Shown here: positions 18,094 through 27,739 of the stretch, one piece after another
Layout of the letters: the number at the start of each line of letters is the position of its first letter
How positions within the stretch are numbered: position 1 is the stretch's first letter
Assembly (NCBI RefSeq): GCF_001477495.1
Contig: NZ_LDTF01000077.1
Location: forward strand, 1 to 49,476
Source of the DNA: Sphingomonas yabuuchiae
GTDB lineage: Bacteria; Pseudomonadota; Alphaproteobacteria; Sphingomonadales; Sphingomonadaceae
Direction: 5' to 3'
DNA: 49,476 nt
Notes under the pieces: generated by a model
Databases searched by the model: none
What the model was told of the DNA's origin: nothing
Seen by the model: the letters and a program-made list of their open reading frames with translations, nothing else
Made by a program: the position numbers and the translations under genes

Positions 18094-19650
18094 ATGACAC
18101 CCGTGACCGCATCGCCGGCCCCCGAGCCGCAGCCGGCAAGGTTCGCCGCCTGGGCGGGCTTTACGTTCATGTGCCTGGGCATGTTTATGGCCATTCTGGA
18201 CGTGCAGATCGTCGCAACCTCGCTGCCGACGATCCAGGCGGCGCTGCGCATCGCGCCCGATCGGATGGTCTGGATCCAGACCGCCTATCTGACCGCCGAG
18301 ATCGTCGCGATCCCGCTGACCGGTTACCTGACCGATGTGTTGGGGATGCGGCGGCTGTTCGTCGGTGCGGTCAGCCTGTTCACGCTGGCCTCGATCGGGT
18401 GCGCGATGAGCGGCAGTTTCGAAAGCCTGATCCTGTGGCGGGTCCTTCAGGGTTTTTCGGGCGGGACGCTGATCCCCATCGTGTTCTCCGCCGTCTTTCT
18501 GCTGTTCCCGGTGCGGGTGCAGGGGTTGGCGACCACCATCGCCGGGGTGGCCGCCGTTCTGGCACCGACCATCGGGCCGATCGTCGGCGGTTGGGTGACC
18601 CAGTCCTTTTCGTGGCACTGGCTGTTCCGCATCAACATCGCGCCCGGTATCGTCGCGGCCTTGGGCGTGGCGTGGCTGTTGCGCGGCCAGGCGGCGATCG
18701 AACGGTCGGGCACGCGTCGCACCATCGACATCGTGGCACTCGTCCTGCTCGCCTTTGCGCTCGTCGCGCTGCAGATCGGGTTGAAGGACGCGCCGACGCG
18801 CGGCTGGGGCGATGCGCGCGTGCTGGGCCTGTTGGCGGTCTTCGTGAATTGCGGGATCGGCTTCGTCGTGCGGACATGGCGCGCGACGGTGCCGCTGGTT
18901 GAACTGCACTGTTTCGCCGACCGCAATTTCGCGATCGGATGCCTGTTCAGCTTCGTGCTGGGGTTCGGCCTCTTCGGCTCGACCTATCTGATGCCATTTT
19001 TCCTGGGGCTGGTGCGCGAGCACGGCGCACTGCGCATCGGCGAGATCATGCTGGTCACCGGCATCGCGCAATTGGTCAGTGCGCCCATCGCGGTCTGGGC
19101 CGAGCGGCGGGTCGATCCGCGCTGGCTGACGGCCTTCGGCTTCGGATTGTTCGCGATCGGCCTGTTGATGAGCATGGGGCAGACCGCACAGACCGACTTC
19201 CACGACATGATCCCGCCGCAGGTGGTGCGTGGCGCGGCGATCATGTTCTGCCTCTTGCCGCCGACCCGCATGGCACTGGGCCGGTTACCGCGCACGCTGG
19301 TCGCGGATGGCAGCGGGCTGTTCAACCTCATGCGCAACCTAGGTGGTGCGGTCGGGCTGGCGCTCGTCGACACCATGATCTTCAGCCGTGCCGCGACCGA
19401 GGGGCGTCATATCGCCAGCCGCCTTCAGGAGGGTGATCTCGACACGGCGCTGCGCATCGGCATCCCCAAGGATGCCTTCCTGGAACAACGCGGCCAGCCG
19501 CTCGACGATTTCGCCGTCGAGATGGTGCGCCCGCTGGTGGAGAAAGCCGCGCTTGTCCCCGCCGTCAACGCCGCCTGGGCGATGTGCGGGGTGCTGACCG
19601 CCATCGTCCTCATCGCGGTGCTATGGGTGCGGCGTACGCCCGTCGAGTGA
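18094..19650 (+). CDS. MFS transporter, DHA2 (EmrB/QacA) family, 14-TM drug:proton antiporter
   Basis: 518 residues with a cytoplasmic Pro/Ala-rich N-terminus and about 14 membrane segments. Helix 1 contains LDVQIVATSLPTIQ, the DHA2 motif D1 region; TGYLTDVLGMRR is motif A and the helix 5 antiporter motif follows (AAVLAPTIGPIVGGW). The ATG at 18094 was chosen because the membrane helix begins shortly after it; an in-frame ATG at 18001 would add an unlikely tail. It is divergent from the type III PKS pair. It could export the lipid product or an antibiotic; EmrB normally works with an EmrA adaptor, and none is nearby. Confidence 0.9.
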   Translation: MTPVTASPAPEPQPARFAAWAGFTFMCLGMFMAILDVQIVATSLPTIQAALRIAPDRMVWIQTAYLTAEIVAIPLTGYLTDVLGMRRLFVGAVSLFTLASIGCAMSGSFESLILWRVLQGFSGGTLIPIVFSAVFLLFPVRVQGLATTIAGVAAVLAPTIGPIVGGWVTQSFSWHWLFRINIAPGIVAALGVAWLLRGQAAIERSGTRRTIDIVALVLLAFALVALQIGLKDAPTRGWGDARVLGLLAVFVNCGIGFVVRTWRATVPLVELHCFADRNFAIGCLFSFVLGFGLFGSTYLMPFFLGLVREHGALRIGEIMLVTGIAQLVSAPIAVWAERRVDPRWLTAFGFGLFAIGLLMSMGQTAQTDFHDMIPPQVVRGAAIMFCLLPPTRMALGRLPRTLVADGSGLFNLMRNLGGAVGLALVDTMIFSRAATEGRHIASRLQEGDLDTALRIGIPKDAFLEQRGQPLDDFAVEMVRPLVEKAALVPAVNAAWAMCGVLTAIVLIAVLWVRRTPVE

Positions 19651-19981
19651 CGCGGGATATCCGCCCGTCAAAGGTTCCTGGACCCGATGGCGCCTTGTGG
19701 ATGCTGGAGGATGGCGATGTCGGCCGGTTGCTGCGGTTGTCGTCTCGGCGGTCGGCGTAAGTCATCGGCGCCGGGCAGCGGGTTCGGACGTTCGATCGGA
19801 AAGATGGACCGCCATACCATTCGGCAACCAGTCAGGGTCCGAGGCATTTGGTTCCATGGACACAGTGCCGACGGTGATTGATTAATGAAATCTGTCAGGC
19901 CCGAAAAATCGCTTGGACAGTGTGCCGTCCGATGCGGCACCTTCGCCCCCATAGGAAAACCGGTTGGAAGAGGACTCCGAG
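19651..19981. other. Intergenic region upstream of katG
   Basis: 331 bases without a convincing gene. Small open frames in both orientations have no start context or family motif. The AT-richer stretch near 19877-19910 and the leader just before katG probably hold the katG promoter. An OxyR-type site could be here but cannot be identified by eye. Confidence 0.45.
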
Positions 19982-22207
<2,226 letters not shown>

Positions 22208-22226
22208 GGTCGCAGATTGCCTTACG

Positions 22227-22274
22227 GGGGCGTGGTGCACGGGACGCTGGTCCGGTGCACCACGCCCCTTTTTT
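22227..22274 (+). terminator. Strong intrinsic terminator of katG
   Basis: A perfect 14-bp stem (GGGGCGTGGTGCAC at 22227-22240 pairing with GTGCACCACGCCCC at 22255-22268) is followed directly by six T. It begins 20 bases after the katG stop and is the clearest Rho-independent terminator of the window. Confidence 0.95.
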
Positions 22275-22367
22275 ACATCCGCGATGCCGCCTCGTATGGA
22301 TCAGCGGACGAAACGACTTCGCGTGGGTGGATGCGAATGTTATCCCGAAGCTCGATCAGAGGATGAT

Positions 22368-22625
22368 ATGGCGCAAATTGCTGGTTCCGGCGAATATGTT
22401 ATCGACGAAGTGCAGAAGATCGTCCGGACGCATGTCCCCGGTGCGACCTGCGCGCTGCTGGACTATGGCAAGCGGATCGGGTGCGGCGAACTCGACGATC
22501 ACGGCAATCTGCACGAGGTGCGGTGGTTGCGCCGTGAACTGGACGACGAACAGGTCGCCAAGGATGCCGCGCGCATGGCGAAGCTGATTGCCGACGCCAA
22601 CGGGTCAATCCCGACGGATCGCTAG
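22368..22625 (+). CDS. Conserved-looking small protein, unknown
   Basis: 85 residues from the ATG at 22368, which follows an AGAGGA ribosome site. The frame is open back to 22284, but this upstream part has no ribosome site. The protein is soluble and charged, with one CALLDYGKRIGCGEL segment and a helical C-terminus rich in Lys, Asp and Ala. Two Cys are 11 residues apart. No family is recognised. The stop overlaps the stop of the convergent DUF2252 gene by four bases. Confidence 0.6.
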   Translation: MAQIAGSGEYVIDEVQKIVRTHVPGATCALLDYGKRIGCGELDDHGNLHEVRWLRRELDDEQVAKDAARMAKLIADANGSIPTDR

Positions 22626-23809
22626 GCGGCAATCGCATAGCGTCGGCAGTGTTCGAGATAGCCTGCTTCGTGGCTGCCGGAGAGCGTGACGACGCTTTCC
22701 CAGAGCCATGACGGGGTATCGAGCGCGCCGCTCCGATCCGCTTCGATCCTTGCCAGCCATTCGGAGCGGGCGGTCGCGTTCATCTGACGCGCATGGGCGG
22801 TCCCGACGACGAAGGCGAGATGTCGGGCGGCGCGCACCGCCTCGCCCTGGCTGAATTGATCGACCTCCAGCTTCATGTCCTGCGGGGTCAGTTCGCGGAT
22901 GAAGAGGGATCGGCCCAGCATCGTGACGGGCATCATCCGCTCGCCAAGATAGGGCGACAAATGGCGGGCCGCCGTCACCACCCGGGTCGCAGGATCGTCT
23001 GGCATTTCCGCGCCGGGCGCCGTGGGAGCGATGGGGGCGGTGGCTTCCTTTAGGTCGACCAGCGCGTACGACCAGTTGCCCTTGCGCGTCCGGATCGCCA
23101 CGATGGCGGCAAAACGCAGCAGGCCGAGCGAACTGCACCCCTTCATCCAATAGGCGGCGTCGACCAGCCGGACTTCGCGATCCTGCGGCTTGCCCTTCAG
23201 CGACAGGACCATGGCACCGACCCGTTCGTCGGCGAACAGCGCGGTCAGCGCCTCGCGTTCATCGGGCGCCAACTCCCAGAATTTCTTGCCCAGCGGGATG
23301 CGCGGCTCGACCGCGTCCAGCCTTTCCTTGGCCAGATGGCGCCAGCGCCGACCCAGGGCCTCGCGCTCGACGCTGCGGACGATCTCGGAGTCGAGGTCGG
23401 GATCGCCATGTTCGGGATCGCGGATCGCCATGGCATAGCCCTCGACCATCGCCTCCATCATACGCATGGTCACGACACCGGGCAGGTCCGAACCGCGCGC
23501 CGCCGTGGCCAGCGACAGGCCGAGCCGGATGAGGTCATGGGCGGGATTGCCGATCACGGCCTGATCGAGATCGCGGATCTGGATTTCCACCGATCCGCGG
23601 CCATCGGCGACCGGTCCCAGATTGCCCAGATGGCAGTCGCCGCAAATCCAGATCGCCGGTCCCTGGGGCACCCGCCGGGCCGCCTCCGATGCCGCCAGCC
23701 ATTCGTAGAATTTCGCCGTGTTGCCCCGGACATAGGCATGGGCGGATCGCGCCATCTTCAGAGTACGTCGGGCTTCGAGAATGGCACCACGATCGGCAGG
23801 AAAGGGCAT
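22622..23809 (-). CDS. DUF2252 family protein
   Basis: 395 residues. The segments IWICGDCHLGNLG and IQIRDLDQAVIGNPAHDLIRLG match the DUF2252 family, which has an APH/kinase-like fold: a His-x-x-N catalytic-loop-like motif and a DxD-like metal segment. Biochemical function is not established. The ATG at 23809 has a GAGG about eleven bases upstream. The gene is divergent from the M14 peptidase and convergent with the small unknown gene, so it is a single-gene unit. Confidence 0.88.
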   Translation of the reverse strand: MPFPADRGAILEARRTLKMARSAHAYVRGNTAKFYEWLAASEAARRVPQGPAIWICGDCHLGNLGPVADGRGSVEIQIRDLDQAVIGNPAHDLIRLGLSLATAARGSDLPGVVTMRMMEAMVEGYAMAIRDPEHGDPDLDSEIVRSVEREALGRRWRHLAKERLDAVEPRIPLGKKFWELAPDEREALTALFADERVGAMVLSLKGKPQDREVRLVDAAYWMKGCSSLGLLRFAAIVAIRTRKGNWSYALVDLKEATAPIAPTAPGAEMPDDPATRVVTAARHLSPYLGERMMPVTMLGRSLFIRELTPQDMKLEVDQFSQGEAVRAARHLAFVVGTAHARQMNATARSEWLARIEADRSGALDTPSWLWESVVTLSGSHEAGYLEHCRRYAIAA

Positions 23810-24003
23810 ATGTAACGGTACCTCGAACGGATTGTCTCACGACAACGCGAGGTGAGCGGGAAAGTAACAAAATATTGCTGGCGGCGGGACTTGCGCGGCC
23901 TCCGCGGGAGCGAAGTGCGACCGGCATGATCTCCGGGTTGCGGTACGCTATATCGTATCATAAGGCAGCCGCGTCCTGTTCGTCCCCCTGTGAAAGCGCC
24001 GCC

Positions 24004-25785
24004 TTGCATACGAAGCATGCTTATTTTCTCGCCCTTCTGCTGCTGACGACAGCAGGCAGTCTGAATGCGCAGGAGCCCGCGCGCCTGCCCCCGAAATTGC
24101 CATGGTCCGGGAAAAGCGAAGCCCTGATCGCAAAGCCGGACGATCCCTGGATCACCCCGGCCGAAGCATCGGGGTTTCGGACGACCCCGCGCTATGCCGA
24201 GGTGCGGGCATGGCTGGCACGTCTGCAAGCGGCGTCGCCCCTCATCAGCGTCGAGACGTTCGGCCGGACCGCCCAGGGGCGCGAGATGATCTATGTCCGC
24301 GCCAGCAAGGGCGGTGCGGGCAAGCCGGTCGTGCTGGTGCAGGGCGGTATCCACTCGGGCGAGATCGACGGCAAGGACGCCGGGCTGATGCTGCTGCGTG
24401 ACATCGCGCTGCGCGGGAAGGACAGCCTGCTCGATCAGGTCGATCTGGTGTTCGTGCCGATCTACAATATCGACGGGCATGAGCAGAGGAGTGCGTACAA
24501 CTACCCGCACATCCGGGGTCCCGCCGAAAAGGGGCGGGATGCCAATGCGCGCAATATCGATCTCAATCGCGACTATGCCAAGCTGGATGCGCCGGAATCG
24601 CGCGCGATGATCGGCCTGATTCGGGCGCTCGATCCCATACTCTATATCGACTGCCATGTCAGCGAAGGCTTCGACATGCAGTATGACGTGACCTTCACCT
24701 ATGCCGGTTGGGGCACCTATGCGCGGCATCGCGCCACCGCCGACTGGCTGGAGGGGCGCTTCGGCCCGGCGGTCTCTACCGCGCTGACGGCGGCGGGGCA
24801 TATCCCGATCATCTATCCCAGCCCGATCGATACGCGGCACCCGGAAAAGGGCATACGCTACAGCCCCGAAGGGCCGCGCTATTCGACCGGGTACGGCGAT
24901 TTCATCGGCATGCCGACCGTGCTGGTCGAGAATCATATGCTCAAGCCTTACCGCCAGCGCGTCCTGGGGACCTATATCCTGCTGGAAGCCGCGTTGAAGG
25001 TCGCGGCCCGCGATCGCGACCGTATCGCGGAAGCCAAGGCAGCCGACCGGGCGAGCCGCCCCGCCGAGTTGCTGACGCGGTGGAAGCCCGCCCCCGCGCC
25101 GATCGGCTGGATCGAGGATTTCAAGGGCGTCGCATTCGACACCTATCGCTCACCCGCCTCCGGGCGCGACGAGCAGCGCTGGCTGGGCAAGCCGATCACC
25201 TTCCGGATGCCGATCATCGGGCAGCAGCCGGTCGAAACCGTTCGCCTGCCCAAGGCCTGGTGGATCCCGCCCGAGCAGACCGAGGTGATCGAACGGCTTC
25301 GCCTGCACGGCATTCGGTTCGAGACGATGCAGGCGCCGCAGAGCCGCAAACTCGACCGGGTGCGGCTGATCGACCCAAAGCTGTCCCAGCCCAATGAGGG
25401 ACGCTATCCGATCACCGCACGCTTCGCCCATGCTAGTGTCGAGCAGGAGATGCCCGCGGGCAGTGTCCGTGTCCCGGCCGATCAGCCGCTCGGCCTGCTG
25501 GCCGCCTCCCTGCTGGAACCCGAAAGTCAGGACTCGTTCCTGGCCTGGGGATTTTTCCCGGAGATGCTGGCACCGGCGCCCAATACCGACGCTTACATCC
25601 TCGCCGCACTGGGCGAGCGACTGCTCGAAACCGATGCCGATGTGAAGCGTCGCTTCGAGCAGAAGCTCAAGGACGAGCCCGCCTTTGCCGCCGACCCGGA
25701 TGCCCGGCTGACCTGGCTCTATGCCGAGGCCGGGCCGGGGCATCCCTATCCGCTTCGTTACCCGATCGCGCGCGAGGTGGACTGA
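24004..25785 (+). CDS. Exported M14-family zinc carboxypeptidase
   Basis: 593 residues from a TTG at 24004. This gives a normal signal peptide (LHTKHAYFLALLLL, cleavage after NAQ). An ATG at 23926 in the same frame would give an N-terminal extension of 26 residues; the start is uncertain. Zinc ligands are visible as HSGEIDGKD (about residue 117) and DCHVSEG (about 217), and the catalytic Glu lies in VLVENHM (about 307). The C-terminal ~200 residues form an additional domain without a recognised motif. It is convergent with the DUF885 gene, and other exported peptidases follow. Confidence 0.88.
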   Translation: MHTKHAYFLALLLLTTAGSLNAQEPARLPPKLPWSGKSEALIAKPDDPWITPAEASGFRTTPRYAEVRAWLARLQAASPLISVETFGRTAQGREMIYVRASKGGAGKPVVLVQGGIHSGEIDGKDAGLMLLRDIALRGKDSLLDQVDLVFVPIYNIDGHEQRSAYNYPHIRGPAEKGRDANARNIDLNRDYAKLDAPESRAMIGLIRALDPILYIDCHVSEGFDMQYDVTFTYAGWGTYARHRATADWLEGRFGPAVSTALTAAGHIPIIYPSPIDTRHPEKGIRYSPEGPRYSTGYGDFIGMPTVLVENHMLKPYRQRVLGTYILLEAALKVAARDRDRIAEAKAADRASRPAELLTRWKPAPAPIGWIEDFKGVAFDTYRSPASGRDEQRWLGKPITFRMPIIGQQPVETVRLPKAWWIPPEQTEVIERLRLHGIRFETMQAPQSRKLDRVRLIDPKLSQPNEGRYPITARFAHASVEQEMPAGSVRVPADQPLGLLAASLLEPESQDSFLAWGFFPEMLAPAPNTDAYILAALGERLLETDADVKRRFEQKLKDEPAFAADPDARLTWLYAEAGPGHPYPLRYPIAREVD

Positions 25786-25798
25786 CGCGCGGCGTCAG
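25782..25798. terminator. Hairpin shared by two convergent stop codons
   Basis: CTGACGC-GCG-GCGTCAG is a perfect seven-base inverted repeat. Its left arm contains the TGA of the M14 gene and its right arm contains the complement of the TGA of the DUF885 gene. No T-run is present on either side, so it may only weakly insulate the two convergent transcripts. Confidence 0.45.
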
Positions 25799-27621
25799 AC
25801 CGCGCGCGCCCGCTCCTCGACGATACGCTCGAGCATCGACAGCGGCATCGCGCCCGCTTCCAGCACGTCGTGGAAATGCTTCAGGTCGAAACGGCTGCCA
25901 GCGATCGCCCTGGCCTTTTCGCGGGCCCGCAGCCAGGCGGCATGGCCGATCTTGTAGCTGCAGGCTTGGCCGGGCGAGACGCAGTAGCGCTCAACCTCGC
26001 GCTGCGAACGGCCGGGGGCGAAGCCGACCGTGTCGACGAGATACTTGGTCGCCTGGTCGTGCGTCCAGCGCTTGGTATGGATGCCCGTATCGACCACCAG
26101 TCGCGCGGCGCGGAACAGGAAGGACTGGAGATAGCCCGCGCGCTCGACGGGTGAGGCATAGCCGCCCAGTTCGTCGGCCAATTGCTCGGCATACAGCGCC
26201 CAGCCTTCGAGATAGGCGTTGAAAAAGGCGATCTTGCGCAGCGGATGGGTCGGCGCGCGCTGGGCGGTTGAGATTTGAAGGTGATGGCCCGGCACGCCCT
26301 CATGATAGGTCAGGCTGGGCAGCGTGTATTTCGGCCAGTCGTGGACGTTCTTGAGGTTGATCCAATAGATGGCCGCGCGCGAACCATCGAGCGGGGCGCG
26401 GAAATAATAGCCGTTGGGCGCGCCGTCCTGGATTTCGGGCGCGACGCGGCGGATTTCCAGCGCGGCATTGGGCGGGTTCGTGAACGCCTGGGGCAGGCGG
26501 GCCTGCATCGCCTTTACGCTGGCATTGAGGCTGGCGAGCAGGCCGGCGCGACCGGCGTCGTCATCGGCAAACAGCTGGGCAGGCTGGCGGTTCAACTGAT
26601 CGAGGCGCGCGCCGACGCTGCCCTGCGTCAGACCCTGGCCACGCAGGATCGTATCGAGCTGCGCGGTCAGCTCGGCGACCTGCTGCAGGCCCATGCGATG
26701 CACCGCATCGGGAGACAGGGTGGTCGTCGTCGCCTGGGCGAGCGCCGCGGCGTACATGGCCTCGCCATCGGGCAGCGCCCAGACGCCCGCGGCGCTGCGG
26801 GCCGAGGGGCGTAGCGAGCGCAGCAGGGCGATCTGGCGGTCGAGCGCGGGATAGACCTGTTCTGCCACGATCCGGGTCGCGCGCGACTTCCAATCGCCGC
26901 CGATATTCGCTGCGCCGGTGCGGCGGGTCAGCGCCTCGACCAGCTGACTGTCGGCGGCGGCGGGCGACCGCAGCTTCGCCATCTGGCCGAGCGCGAGATC
27001 GAGCGAGAAGTCAGGGGCCAGGCGCCCCTTGGCGGCTTCGCGCCGCTGCACGTCGGTTTCGTTGTCGAGCTGACGCCCCATCAACGCGAGCCGGTCGAGA
27101 TAGGCCTCGGCATCGTCCGCGGTCTTCACCGGATGGGTCGAGGCCAGGAAGTCGGGCAGCGAGAAATACACGCCGTCCTGCTGCGAGATCGGATAGGGCC
27201 CCTGCGGCGAGGACAAGCCGAATTGCTCGGGGCCGATCATGTTCGACTTGATATTGTAGAGCACCACCTCACGATCGATCCGCGCCTGGGGCGATAGCGA
27301 GGCGGGATCGACGGCCGTGACGAGCGCAAGCGCCTTGCGGCTGCGGGCCAGGTTCTTGGCAATGGCGCCATAGCTGTTGTCGCCCAGCTGGTGGCGAAGA
27401 TCGGCATTCCGGCCGGTGTCCAGACCCAGCGAGGTCGCGAATTCGGGCGACTCGCGAACCGTTTCGGCCAGGACCTGATCGAAGGCGGTATTGAGGCGCG
27501 CGTCGCCCGGCGACGGAGCTGCCGGTGCACCGCCGGACGCCTGCGCAAGGACGGACCGCGCAGGCAGCATGGTCAGCCCGGCCGTGGCCGCACCGGACAC
27601 GATGAAGTTGCGACGATCCAT
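25795..27621 (-). CDS. DUF885 family exported metallo-hydrolase
   Basis: 608 residues. The N-terminus MDRRNFIVSGAATAGL has an RR pair before a hydrophobic stretch and an Ala-rich cleavage site, consistent with Tat export. The conserved HEGVPGHH motif (about residue 440) gives the zinc-binding HExxxxH-like site of the DUF885 family, and NAYLEGWALYAEQL follows it. Members are predicted peptidases of unknown specificity. A GGGGGAAA ribosome site precedes the ATG at 27621. It is convergent with the M14 gene and lies downstream of, and on the same strand as, the S9 peptidase, about 118 bases away. Confidence 0.88.
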   Translation of the reverse strand: MDRRNFIVSGAATAGLTMLPARSVLAQASGGAPAAPSPGDARLNTAFDQVLAETVRESPEFATSLGLDTGRNADLRHQLGDNSYGAIAKNLARSRKALALVTAVDPASLSPQARIDREVVLYNIKSNMIGPEQFGLSSPQGPYPISQQDGVYFSLPDFLASTHPVKTADDAEAYLDRLALMGRQLDNETDVQRREAAKGRLAPDFSLDLALGQMAKLRSPAAADSQLVEALTRRTGAANIGGDWKSRATRIVAEQVYPALDRQIALLRSLRPSARSAAGVWALPDGEAMYAAALAQATTTTLSPDAVHRMGLQQVAELTAQLDTILRGQGLTQGSVGARLDQLNRQPAQLFADDDAGRAGLLASLNASVKAMQARLPQAFTNPPNAALEIRRVAPEIQDGAPNGYYFRAPLDGSRAAIYWINLKNVHDWPKYTLPSLTYHEGVPGHHLQISTAQRAPTHPLRKIAFFNAYLEGWALYAEQLADELGGYASPVERAGYLQSFLFRAARLVVDTGIHTKRWTHDQATKYLVDTVGFAPGRSQREVERYCVSPGQACSYKIGHAAWLRAREKARAIAGSRFDLKHFHDVLEAGAMPLSMLERIVEERARAV

Positions 27622-27739
27622 GCCGATTTCCCCCTTTATAAAACTATTTACCGGAAGCTAGGCGACAAAGCGGCTGCAGGGCAAGTCAGCCTATCATGCG
27701 GATCAACTGCCCGCACGACATGCATCGTGAACGCCCCCG

